From Neobacillus niacini (lineage in GTDB: Bacteria; Bacillota; Bacilli; Bacillales; Cytobacillaceae): a stretch of 64,000 nt of DNA. Below, in pieces: positions 45,523 through 54,107 of the stretch. The DNA lies in NCBI RefSeq assembly GCF_030817595.1, contig NZ_JAUSZN010000001.1, positions 1,186,001 to 1,250,000 on the forward strand. The letters run 5' to 3'. Position 1 is the first letter of the stretch; every line of letters starts with the position of its first letter. Both the position numbers and the translations under genes were made by a program. The notes under the pieces are model-generated. The model was not told where the DNA came from. It did not search any database and worked only from the letters and a program-made list of their open reading frames with translations.

Positions 45523-48107
45523 ACATTGTCCAAAAAGTCACGATCCGGCATTTAAAAGAAAACAAACGCCGGACGCTTGTAACGATGATTGGGGTGATCA
45601 TTTCGGTGGCGATGATCACCGCCGTGACCACCCTAGGGTTTTCCTTTTTAGACTTAATGGTTCGTCAACATATCGCCAAACATGGAGAATGGCATGTTTT
45701 ATTTAAAGATGTCAACAAAGACCAAATCAAAGCCCTTGAACAGGACAGCGAAACGAAAACCATGATTCTCTCAAGCACAGGCTATTCGGATTTAAAAGAA
45801 TCAGAAAATGAAAATAAACCTTATTTATTTTTTCAAAATTATAATCGTGCTGGTTTGAAACACTTTCCCATGGAAGTGGTCGAGGGTAGACTTCCTCGCA
45901 CTGAAAATGAAATTGCGATTTCCGAAGCAATGATTAATAACGGAAAGGTCGATTTCAAAATTGGCGATCAGCTCACAGTGGAAATCGGTGAGCGCTGGAG
46001 CCCTGTAACCGAAAAAGTGTTAACACAGACAGATTTTCTTCAACAGGATGAAGATGGTGTCATCGAGGAGCTACGAACCCACGAAACCAAAACTGTTACC
46101 ATTGTCGGCATGATTGAACGCCCTACCTGGGAACCAACATGGTCACCTGGTTACACCGCGATTGGCTTTATTGATGAAACAGCCCTCAGCAATACCCATA
46201 CTGTCGATGCTTTTGTGGTGTTAACGGAGATCGACCGCTCCCTCTACAAACATGCGAAAAGTCTTGCTGCGGCGGAAGGGATCGATAAGGTAAATTATAA
46301 TGGAGAATTGCTTCGGTACTATGGTGTAACGAATAATGCTCAATTACACAAGACACTCTACTCCTTAGTAGCCATTATTATGAGCGTAATTATCATTGGC
46401 TCTGTCGCTTTGATTTATAATGCCTTCTCGATTAGCGTATCCGAGCGGACTAGACATTTAGGGATGCTTGCAAGCGTTGGCGCAACCAAAAGACAAAAGC
46501 GGAATTCTGTCTTTTTTGAAGGAGCCGTGATTGGAGTGATCAGTATTCCGATTGGAATTCTGGCAGGTCTAGCAGGGATTGGAATTACCTTTGTGTTTAT
46601 TAACAATCTTTTAAGAAAGGCTCTCGGCGTTTCCGAAAATCTCGAATTGGTCGTCACGCCATCATCGATTCTCATTGCCTGCGGGATTTCCATTTTAACG
46701 ATTTTTATCTCTACCTATATCCCGGCACAAAGAGCGTCCAGGGTTTCCGCGATTGAAGCGATCCGGCAAAGCCATGATATTAAGTTGACTGGGAAAACGG
46801 TGAAAACTTCAAAGCTTGTACGTAAAGTCTTTGGTTTAGAAGCAGAAATTGGGTTGAAGAACGTCAAAAGGAATAGAAAGAAGTACCTTGCAACCGTATT
46901 CTCGCTCGTCATTAGCATTGTCCTGTTCTTATCGGTAACCTTTTTTACGGACAATCTAAAAAAATCACTAAGCATGTCGCAAGATGAACTAACATACGAT
47001 ATTCAAATTAGCGGCAGCCAATTGAAGAATGAAGATTTGACCGAGTACACAAAGCTCGATCATGTGACCAAATCTACCATAATCGAGGAAATGAATTTGG
47101 AAGCGCTCATTCCGTGGGCCGAAGTTTCAGAGCAGCTGAAAACGCAACTAGCGAACGAACCCGTCCCCGAGGATGGTATGCATCCATATTACGTATACCT
47201 AAGTGCCTTGGATCAAAAAAGTTTTGAAGAGTATGCCAAGCAAGTCGGTGTGGAAGCGAAAGAGTTCACAAACCCAGACACACCAAAAGCGATTGTGATT
47301 GAGCAAATTTCCTATGAGGAAGCTGGCACGGGAAGGATTATTGAAACAAACTCCATACAGTCAGAGGTTGGAAAGAGGATCGATTTATTTATGATGCCTT
47401 CAGGAGATATGGAGCATGAGCAGCCGGACCGAGAAGTAGTCGGTAGCATTGAAATTGGCGCACTGACACACCATGTGCCAATGGGTGTGAATACCGCTTC
47501 ACTTGGGAGTGTTAACCTTATTGTCCCTCAAAGTACAATGGATTCCTTGTTAGCGAATACGGACATTGAGGTGTTCCCTTATGTGTACCTCAATAGTTCA
47601 GACCCAATGGCGACACAAACGGCGATTGAAGACCGAAAAGATTCCAACGTAAATGTGTTCAATGTCTACCAGCAGCGGCAGCAAGATGAACAGATGATTA
47701 TGCTCATGTCCGTCTTTACCTATGGGTTTATCACGCTGATTTCACTTATCTCGATTGCAAATATCTTTAATACCATTTCCACCAGCATTTCGCTTAGAAA
47801 ACGGGAATTCGCGATGCTGCGATCGGTGGGCATGACCCCAAACGGATTTAATAAAATGATCCAATATGAAAGTATTTTTTATGGAGTGAAGGCACTAACC
47901 TACGGACTTCCCATCAGCGTCCTCGTTATGTTAGCAATTCACCGCTCCACAAACTATACCTTTGAATACGGATTTCTGCTTCCTTGGATGAGCATTCTTT
48001 TCGTCATCGTAGTGATTTTTCTGATTGTAGGATCTGCGATGCTCTACTCGATTTCAAAAATAAAAAACGAAAATATTATCGAGAGCTTGAAACAGGAAAA
48101 TATTTAA
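45519..48107 (+). CDS. ABC transporter permease with two FtsX domains
   Basis: The 862-residue protein has an N-terminal helix (about 20-45), a large extracellular domain (about 50-270) and three helices (about 275-410, the first FtsX domain). A helix near 465, a second extracellular domain (about 490-735) and three more helices (about 735-855, the second FtsX domain) follow. With the kinase lacking an extracellular sensor it resembles detoxification modules for peptide antibiotics such as Bce-type systems, though at 862 residues it is longer than BceB. Substrate unknown. Confidence 0.9.
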   Translation: MNIVQKVTIRHLKENKRRTLVTMIGVIISVAMITAVTTLGFSFLDLMVRQHIAKHGEWHVLFKDVNKDQIKALEQDSETKTMILSSTGYSDLKESENENKPYLFFQNYNRAGLKHFPMEVVEGRLPRTENEIAISEAMINNGKVDFKIGDQLTVEIGERWSPVTEKVLTQTDFLQQDEDGVIEELRTHETKTVTIVGMIERPTWEPTWSPGYTAIGFIDETALSNTHTVDAFVVLTEIDRSLYKHAKSLAAAEGIDKVNYNGELLRYYGVTNNAQLHKTLYSLVAIIMSVIIIGSVALIYNAFSISVSERTRHLGMLASVGATKRQKRNSVFFEGAVIGVISIPIGILAGLAGIGITFVFINNLLRKALGVSENLELVVTPSSILIACGISILTIFISTYIPAQRASRVSAIEAIRQSHDIKLTGKTVKTSKLVRKVFGLEAEIGLKNVKRNRKKYLATVFSLVISIVLFLSVTFFTDNLKKSLSMSQDELTYDIQISGSQLKNEDLTEYTKLDHVTKSTIIEEMNLEALIPWAEVSEQLKTQLANEPVPEDGMHPYYVYLSALDQKSFEEYAKQVGVEAKEFTNPDTPKAIVIEQISYEEAGTGRIIETNSIQSEVGKRIDLFMMPSGDMEHEQPDREVVGSIEIGALTHHVPMGVNTASLGSVNLIVPQSTMDSLLANTDIEVFPYVYLNSSDPMATQTAIEDRKDSNVNVFNVYQQRQQDEQMIMLMSVFTYGFITLISLISIANIFNTISTSISLRKREFAMLRSVGMTPNGFNKMIQYESIFYGVKALTYGLPISVLVMLAIHRSTNYTFEYGFLLPWMSILFVIVVIFLIVGSAMLYSISKIKNENIIESLKQENI

Positions 48108-48114
48108 AAAGAAG

Positions 48115-48146
48115 ACGCAATTGGCCTGGGCTAATTGCGTTTTTCG
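48115..48146 (+). terminator. Terminator of the transporter operon
   Basis: ACGCAATT pairs with AATTGCGT, followed by TTTT. Confidence 0.85.
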
Positions 48147-48297
48147 ATTACATTATTTGACCTAAATCTATATGATGGTAAATCAGGATCTTGATTATCA
48201 AGTAAGAAAGCAATCCTACCTTTCCTGGTACTTGCAAAGTAATCCACAATCTTTCTCTAATGCCTCATTCACTATGTCAACATATCCTCAAAATCCC

Positions 48298-48624
48298 CTA
48301 ATGACTAACTTCAATTAGAATTCCCATTTTTCTAATATGTTCTCGGGTTTTTTCATCACCTAAGTCATAAAGCATCGTATAGATCCATAGTATCCGCTGG
48401 TCATATTCCTTATTTTGAGGCTGATGATGATATGCAAGATACGGAATGTGTGATCGAAAATAACTTTCCCAATCTGTTTCATCATTTCTATTAAAAAGTC
48501 GCTCAAGGAAATGTACTTGAGATTCTGTCGCTTCAATTTTAAAATCCCACTCTCCCTCATAAGGCCCTCTGAAAATTTCATTAGATTGAATATTGATATA
48601 GTAACTTTGTTTTTGTCCATCCAT
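48298..48624 (-). CDS. Hypothetical protein, paralogue of 37458
   Basis: A 108-residue protein with the same MDGQKQSYYINIQSNEIFRG start, WESYFRSHIPYLAYHHQPQN and KMGILIEVSH end as the gene at 37458. Family not recognised; soluble. The ribosome site and 5' UTR (AGGAGATGAT) are also alike, so the duplicated unit includes regulatory sequence. Confidence 0.7.
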   Translation of the reverse strand: MDGQKQSYYINIQSNEIFRGPYEGEWDFKIEATESQVHFLERLFNRNDETDWESYFRSHIPYLAYHHQPQNKEYDQRILWIYTMLYDLGDEKTREHIRKMGILIEVSH

Positions 48625-48956
48625 TCGATCATCTCCTATCTTTATGGATGTTTACCACAACTTTCAATGTTTTAAACATTTTCATACGAACCTCTTATAT
48701 GTTTCTTCGTAATAACGTTACTCTACTATTAATAAGGTAAATTCCGCCACCCGACAAAGTATACAAGCTGAAAACCCTTCTGCCGGCTTGATTGCTGCTA
48801 TAGGTCTCTTTGTTTCTGGATGTAAGATGGATGACATCGTTTCAATAATATGTCTCCAATCAGGAATGAAAAAGGCCTGACTAGCACCTACCAACTAGTC
48901 AAGCCTTTTTCCACGCAAAACCTCTGATTGTCCCCTTAAAGAAATGAACCCATAAA
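48625..48956. other. Gap with a terminator and possible vestigial coding sequence
   Basis: A terminator for the AAC(3) gene lies at 48869-48911 (AAAAAGGC..TGACTAG pairing with CTAGTCA..GCCTTTTT). Plus-strand 48740-48870 can be read as AENPSAGLIAAIGLFVSGCK, which looks like a left-over fragment, but no start, stop or family is clear. Confidence 0.5.
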
Positions 48957-49694
48957 TCAAGAAAATAATTCTGGTTTTTCTTTAAGTAAGTGATTTAGCA
49001 AGTCTGTCATTTTTTCTGTGTCACATACTCTTACTGTTGCATCGCCAAATTGCCCTTTATACATGGCTTGATGATTTAGAAAAATATCTTCAACTCGATT
49101 GTATTTTTCAGAGGTATGACCAATATGTCTTCTTTGAGGTATGGAGATTTCCGTTTTATCCGGTAAAATCGTGTAAAGCATTTCGTGTTCATCGGTCAAA
49201 CGACCTGGTATATCAAGCCATTCCTCGACTCCATGAATATATGTACATCTCCGTAAATCGACTCCGATTAACAAGACGGCTGCCTTCTGATCGAGTAATT
49301 TCTCCCAACTTGATTGCCTTGCGCAAGGTGTGTCGAATGAATCATTCCCCGCAATAAATTCATGTGCTCCTTTTCCCAGGGCAGCTACCGAATGCGTTGG
49401 ATGCCATGAGCGAACAACACCCGGACGTTTTCGAAACAGTTCTGTTAATAGACCAACACAAGATGGTGAGTCATTGACATAAAATCGTGGATTCTCTGCA
49501 TTAATATACGACCATGTATGGGTAGGAAAAACCAAAAGACCATTTTTCATATAATCCGAGAGTGCATCAAGGACAGTATCGGCCCCACCATCTACTTGCC
49601 CAATGCTTTTCATCGATGAATGTACAAGTAATACCCCATTTTCGTCGATTTCCAATTCTTTAAGATAATTTAATAAATCTTGTTTCTTGTACAT
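48957..49694 (-). CDS. AAC(3)-type aminoglycoside acetyltransferase family protein (YokD-like)
   Basis: From ATG 49694 (after GAAAGG) the 245-residue protein has VHSSMKSIGQVDGGADTVLD, VFPTHTWSY, WHPTHSVAALG, ATPCAR-like DTPCARQSSW and HTSEKYNRVED, all signs of the Antibiotic_NAT fold. Members in Bacillus rarely give clear resistance, so the substrate is unknown. The near-identical copy at 31603 is frameshifted; this one is intact. Confidence 0.83.
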   Translation of the reverse strand: MYKKQDLLNYLKELEIDENGVLLVHSSMKSIGQVDGGADTVLDALSDYMKNGLLVFPTHTWSYINAENPRFYVNDSPSCVGLLTELFRKRPGVVRSWHPTHSVAALGKGAHEFIAGNDSFDTPCARQSSWEKLLDQKAAVLLIGVDLRRCTYIHGVEEWLDIPGRLTDEHEMLYTILPDKTEISIPQRRHIGHTSEKYNRVEDIFLNHQAMYKGQFGDATVRVCDTEKMTDLLNHLLKEKPELFS

Positions 49695-49783
49695 CAAAAT
49701 CAACCTTTCAATCTTGAAATATACCAAAAGAATACCACATTAGGATTATTTGTGTATGTTTCCTGAATTCATTATCCATTCGA

Positions 49784-49814
49784 CAAAAAATCCCCTTCCT
49801 AAAAAGAAAGGGAT
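49784..49814 (-). terminator. Terminator of the gene at 49827
   Basis: ATCCCTTTC pairs with GAAGGGGAT-like sequence, followed by TTTTTT on the minus strand. Confidence 0.8.
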
Positions 49815-49826
49815 AAAATCTAGTTA

Positions 49827-50759
49827 TTATCTTAAGGCAGATGCGGCCATTCTGATATATGTATGTCTTTTACCTCTTACCGTAATCGAAAGGGTTTGAA
49901 TATTTTCAGGCAACGCCATGCCCGAATACCCAGCATCCCCGATATGAAAAATATCCACTCCTGCTCTTTTCGAACTTAACGCAATGGCGCGAATGGTTTC
50001 TTCATCTGCTCCTTCTTGGCTGGTGCCAATTGCCGCAAGGGTTAATGCCCCTTTACTTTTAACGTTTTCGATTGCCTTCGCAAGTGTTTCCTCACGAACA
50101 CCAGGGACTGTTCCTGGTGCGGGGAAAAGAATGATATCTGCCCCTGCTTCTGCAAAGCGAGAAAATGCATCTAAATCAAATATACTTCCTGCCGTTCCAG
50201 CATTATGCATTTTGCCCGCTATGATCAGCCCTCCAAAATGTTTATTCGCTAATGTAATGCCCTTTTCTATTTTCTCATTGGTTACTCCTGATTTGGGGTT
50301 ACCCGTTAAACAAATAAAATCACATCCCAATTGTTTAGCCATCGCAAGTGATCTCTCAGTAGCTGTACGTCCTTCCGGTAATGAATGCAAATTTTCTAAA
50401 GCATTTGCATTGGGATCAACAGGTTCAAGATTAATGCCGACTGGCAGACCAGTTAGTTCTTTAATTTTTTGAATAATATTTTCATCTATTTCACTGCCTG
50501 CAGCATTTGGTTGAAAAATGCTGTAGGAATCCACGCCATTTACTTTAGGGTTCATTACATCGAACAAGTTCAGTAAGATCATATCCACCCCGAATACCTT
50601 CATCACTTCAGGGTTGGAGACCTCTGGAAGTAAGGGTTGTGATGTCACGACCGTTTCAGCCAATATCGTTCTTCCTTCTGCTGCACGTATTGCTTGCTTT
50701 AATTCTTCTCTACCCATTTGCCGAAAATCAGAACCTCTACAATCTAATATTCTTTTCAT
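49827..50759 (-). CDS. TIM-barrel protein of the DUF7916-like family
   Basis: From ATG 50759 (AGAGGTG upstream) the 310-residue protein has MKRILDCRGSDFRQM, LPVGINLEPVDPN, GCDFICLTGNPKSGVTNEKI, IIAGKMHNAGTA and ILFPAPGTVPG. The alternating strand/helix and phosphate-loop look suggest a phosphoenolpyruvate-mutase or aldolase-like barrel. I recall the family as DUF7916, sometimes labelled haloacid dehalogenase-like; no reaction is known. It stands alone with its own terminator. Confidence 0.65.
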   Translation of the reverse strand: MKRILDCRGSDFRQMGREELKQAIRAAEGRTILAETVVTSQPLLPEVSNPEVMKVFGVDMILLNLFDVMNPKVNGVDSYSIFQPNAAGSEIDENIIQKIKELTGLPVGINLEPVDPNANALENLHSLPEGRTATERSLAMAKQLGCDFICLTGNPKSGVTNEKIEKGITLANKHFGGLIIAGKMHNAGTAGSIFDLDAFSRFAEAGADIILFPAPGTVPGVREETLAKAIENVKSKGALTLAAIGTSQEGADEETIRAIALSSKRAGVDIFHIGDAGYSGMALPENIQTLSITVRGKRHTYIRMAASALR

Positions 50760-51101
50760 TTTGTTCACCTCTATTATTTATTCTTCATTTTGCTACCATA
50801 CTGATTCTATATTGATAATTTACTCAATCTCTTATACAAGTGTCGGGAAAGCCGGTAACATTATCTCATATGTACATCGAAATCATCTAATTCTTTAAAT
50901 TCTATGTCTATTGCAATTAGTACACAAGATCACTTTTGCCGACACACCTGGAAAAGGAGTTTAAACATAAATAAAGACCTACCTTTCTTTAGGTTTCAAA
51001 GAAAGAATAGGTCCATTTTGAGAAAATAGGAATTTAATCGCTTAGCCTGATGGCAATGGTGACAGGCACCGGATTTGATTTAATACACGCGGGACCAATA
51101 T
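50760..51101. other. Gap with a terminator of the acyl-CoA operon
   Basis: GACCTA..TTTCTTT pairs with AAAGAAA..TAGGTC at about 50971-51014, with a T-rich minus-strand tail, ending the operon that runs from 55667. No gene seen. Confidence 0.6.
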
Positions 51102-51401
51102 TCACACACGGTTTTTAAAATGATAGGCCCCGTTTTTAAATTTTGTGAAATGCACCGTTTCCCCTATTTGTACTGGTTCCTCGATACGGGCGGTTACTTT
51201 TAGCGTGGTGTTCTTTAATTGAATGATTGCCACTGTATATGGACTTTCTTGAACAAATTCTGCTGGTGGCACGTAAATGGTTGTTACAGAATAGACCGTA
51301 CCTTCACCAGAAATTTTCCGTTCACTAATTTGGTCATTTTCGGAATCTGAGGAAAAAGGCTTTCTCAGATAACTCTTGTTTTTATACTCATATATAATCA
51401 T
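51102..51401 (-). CDS. OB-fold protein of the DUF35 family, partner of the thiolase
   Basis: A 99-residue protein with ISGEGTVYSVTTIYVPPAEF, TVAIIQLKNTTLKVTARI and GETVHFTKF, the DUF35 OB-fold pattern. The N-terminal zinc ribbon of typical members is absent: there is no Cys at all. DUF35 proteins bind next to thiolase-like enzymes and help in acyl-CoA condensation or aldol cleavage. Its start lies five bases after the thiolase stop. Confidence 0.8.
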   Translation of the reverse strand: MIIYEYKNKSYLRKPFSSDSENDQISERKISGEGTVYSVTTIYVPPAEFVQESPYTVAIIQLKNTTLKVTARIEEPVQIGETVHFTKFKNGAYHFKNRV

Positions 51402-51406
51402 TGAAT

Positions 51407-52537
51407 TCAGACCCTTTCTAATACATGTACCACAGAGTAAGCGCCAGTGCCGCCTAAATTTTGTGACATCGCTATTCGTGCATTTTTGACTTGGTTTACC
51501 GCTTCTCCTCTTAATTGAAGGACAATTTGTACAAACTGTGCCGTACCCGTTGCCCCAATTGGGTGGCCTCTTGATAAGAGACCTCCACTTGTATTAATTG
51601 GTGTTTTACCGTTTATTCCAGCTTGTCCCTCCTCTATGAATCTCCAACCTTCAAGACGATTGGAAAAGCCTAACCCTTCTATCGCAAGAAGTTCTGTGAT
51701 GGAGAAGCAATCATGAACCTCTACAACATCAATATCAGATGGGCCTAATCCTGCTTGTTCATAAGCGAGCTTCCCTGAATTGATAATGGCGGGAATTTGT
51801 AGAATGGAATCCAAGTCCTGGATATTCGTGGGACCAGACACTTGAACAGATGCGCGGATTTTAACTGCGCTCGGATTTCTACTTAATACTACACTGGCTG
51901 CCCCATCTGTTATTGGTGAACAATCAAATAGGCCAAGTGGCTCCGTAATCTGTTTAGCTTGCATAACTTCTTCCATTGTCGTTGGCTTTCTGAACTGTGC
52001 AAGTGGATTGTTTATTGCATATGAACGATTTTGTAATACAACATTTGCCAGATGTTCCTTTGTTGCCCCACTTTCATACATATATCGATTAGCCAGTAGA
52101 CCAAAGAAACCCGGGAATGTTAAACCAGCATTTTTTTCACTTGAATCATTATCCATTGCTGCATTTATTGCTTGCGTCACAACGTCAGTCGCAGCATGTT
52201 TCATTTTTTCCCCGCCAACAACAAGTACGTTTTCATACGTGCCACTTAAAATACCAATTACTGCTTGACGAATCGCGATGCCTCCAGATGCACATGCACC
52301 TTCTACTTTCAATGAAGGAATATGACCAAGCTCTAGATCATTCACAAGCATGGCACCTAGAATTTCCTGGTTCGCAATTGCCCCGCCCATGAAGTTTCCA
52401 ACAAATACTGCATCAATTTTCGGATGTCCTGCATCTCTTAAAGCATCCCTCGCAGCTTGAAGTAAAAGCTCTTTTAATGAATGCTCAATATGTTTACCGA
52501 ATGGTGTAATACCAACACCACTTACAAAAACATCCAT
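51407..52537 (-). CDS. Thiolase-family acetyl-CoA acetyltransferase
   Basis: The 376-residue enzyme has nucleophile C82 in VEGACASGGIAIR, VEVHDCFSITELLAIEGLGF, and GGLLSRGHPIGATGTAQ with the His/Gly loop. It is of the SCP-x/lipid-transfer thiolase group that pairs with DUF35. C82 supports thiolysis rather than pure aldolase action. It belongs to the operon with the ligase and transporter. Confidence 0.9.
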   Translation of the reverse strand: MDVFVSGVGITPFGKHIEHSLKELLLQAARDALRDAGHPKIDAVFVGNFMGGAIANQEILGAMLVNDLELGHIPSLKVEGACASGGIAIRQAVIGILSGTYENVLVVGGEKMKHAATDVVTQAINAAMDNDSSEKNAGLTFPGFFGLLANRYMYESGATKEHLANVVLQNRSYAINNPLAQFRKPTTMEEVMQAKQITEPLGLFDCSPITDGAASVVLSRNPSAVKIRASVQVSGPTNIQDLDSILQIPAIINSGKLAYEQAGLGPSDIDVVEVHDCFSITELLAIEGLGFSNRLEGWRFIEEGQAGINGKTPINTSGGLLSRGHPIGATGTAQFVQIVLQLRGEAVNQVKNARIAMSQNLGGTGAYSVVHVLERV

Positions 52538-52554
52538 CTCTTATCTCTCCTTTA

Positions 52555-52676
52555 TTACATATAAGCGGCGACATCAACGAAATTCACTTGACCAGTTATA
52601 AAGCTAGCATCCTTTGAAACTAGATAACTTACAGTGGATGAATTTCAGCAGGTCGTCCCTTACGATTAATAGGTTT
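52555..52676 (-). pseudogene. C-terminal remnant of a short-chain dehydrogenase
   Basis: With one frameshift, the minus strand reads RKGRPAEI, then STVSYLVSKDASFITGQVNF, and stops. This is the typical end of SDR enzymes (GRPEEIA, FLxSDxASFITGQxxxVDGG). About 40 codons remain between the thiolase and the transporter, so an oxidoreductase of the pathway has been lost. Confidence 0.75.
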
Positions 52677-54000
52677 ACGCTTTTTTCACGTCTCTTTGAC
52701 CGTTTTCCTCGACCTCTGTTTGATCATGATGGTGATCACTATATTGTGAAATTTTACGGGTGTCTGGTGAAAGTATTGCCAACACGAGCGAAAAGACTAG
52801 TCCTACAATCATAAATCCACCGAATATATAGGGGGACGCACCAAATTTCGCACCCATTTCTGTCCAAAGCATTGGCCCAAATCCTACAATGGCAGCCGCG
52901 ACTTGATAACCTAGACCAAGCCCTGTATAGCGCACATTGGCCGGGAACAATTCAGAGAAAAATGTACCTTGCGTAGCGAAAATGGCACTCCAAACCACAC
53001 CTAATAATAAAACCTGCATGATGTAGAACATGGTTGAGCTTTGCCCAATCATCGTGAAATATGGAATGGCTAATATGATCAACGCTACGATCCCGCCGAT
53101 ATAGATGGCTTTACGACCGATAAAGTCAGATAAATATCCAGTCAATGGAATCGTAATAATCATGGTTGCACAACTTAGTGTTAAAGCCAATAATGCCACA
53201 TCACGACTATGACCTAGAAACGTTGTTGCATAAAACAAGATAAAGGACATAAGGAATACATTGAAAAAACCGTCTCCCAGTTTTAAACCAATCAAGCGAA
53301 AAATATCCTTTTTGTGGTATTTAAAGGCATCAATAATAGGTACCTTTGCAATCTCTCCTTGTTCCTTTTTCCTTCTAAATTCAGGAGTCTCTTCAATGCT
53401 GCTGCGAATCCAAATCGCTAAAAGTACTAATACTGCACTAAAAAGGAAAGGGATTCTCCAGCCCCAGGCCATAAATTGTGCTTCTGTCGTTAATGAACTA
53501 ATTAACGTGAAACTAAATGTCCCGAGAACTAATCCAATGGGTACACCTAATTGGGGAATCGAACCAAAGAAACCACGCACACCTTTTGTTGCAGATTCTG
53601 TTGCAAGTAAAACAGCTCCACCCCATTCACCACCAAGGGCAATTCCTTGTAGCAAACGTAAAACGACAAGCGCGATTGGCGCTACTAAACCAACTTGCGC
53701 ATAGGTTGGAAGCAATCCAATCAAAAACGAACTTCCCCCCATCCCGACCAGTGTCAGCATGAGGGAGGCCTTCCTTCCAATCCTGTCTCCCATATGCCCA
53801 AAAATGATACTTCCAAGAGGCCGTGCAGCATAACCTGCTCCAAAAGTAGCAAAAGCAATCAAAACAGAGATCGTCGGATCCTCTGAAGGGAAGAATAATG
53901 TAGCAAATACAATTCCTGTTGCTGTTCCGTATAGATAGAAGTCATACCATTCAATGATGGAACCGGCTAAACTAGCTAATAATACTTTGACATTTTTCAT
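52675..54000 (-). CDS. MFS transporter, metabolite:H+ symporter (MHS) family
   Basis: A 441-residue 12-helix protein with the MHS signatures SIIEWYDFYLYGTATGIVF, ARPLGSIIFGHMGDRIGRKA and LLQGIALGGEWGGAVLLATE. Relatives take up shikimate, alpha-ketoglutarate, proline or aromatic acids. With the CoA ligase and thiolase it probably imports an organic acid for beta-oxidation-like breakdown. Its 3' end adjoins the SDR remnant. Confidence 0.9.
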   Translation of the reverse strand: MKNVKVLLASLAGSIIEWYDFYLYGTATGIVFATLFFPSEDPTISVLIAFATFGAGYAARPLGSIIFGHMGDRIGRKASLMLTLVGMGGSSFLIGLLPTYAQVGLVAPIALVVLRLLQGIALGGEWGGAVLLATESATKGVRGFFGSIPQLGVPIGLVLGTFSFTLISSLTTEAQFMAWGWRIPFLFSAVLVLLAIWIRSSIEETPEFRRKKEQGEIAKVPIIDAFKYHKKDIFRLIGLKLGDGFFNVFLMSFILFYATTFLGHSRDVALLALTLSCATMIITIPLTGYLSDFIGRKAIYIGGIVALIILAIPYFTMIGQSSTMFYIMQVLLLGVVWSAIFATQGTFFSELFPANVRYTGLGLGYQVAAAIVGFGPMLWTEMGAKFGASPYIFGGFMIVGLVFSLVLAILSPDTRKISQYSDHHHDQTEVEENGQRDVKKA

Positions 54001-54107
54001 AGATTCGCCTTCTTTCTTATAGTGTCTGGTAAAAATAACACATCGAATTTTCTCGTTAGCCTCTTCTTTCGCTGCTTAAACCTTAACACCCTCGAACTTC
54101 TCGGTTC

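Noticed and set aside
45519..48107. Classical BceB permease
   Set aside because: The protein is 862 residues with two extracellular domains and two FtsX domains, longer than BceB; only the module type is similar, so no bce symbol was given.
51040..51090. GATGGCAATGGTGACAGGCA motif, possible dispersed repeat
   Set aside because: Only one clear copy in the window (a loose match near 37255), so a repeat cannot be claimed.
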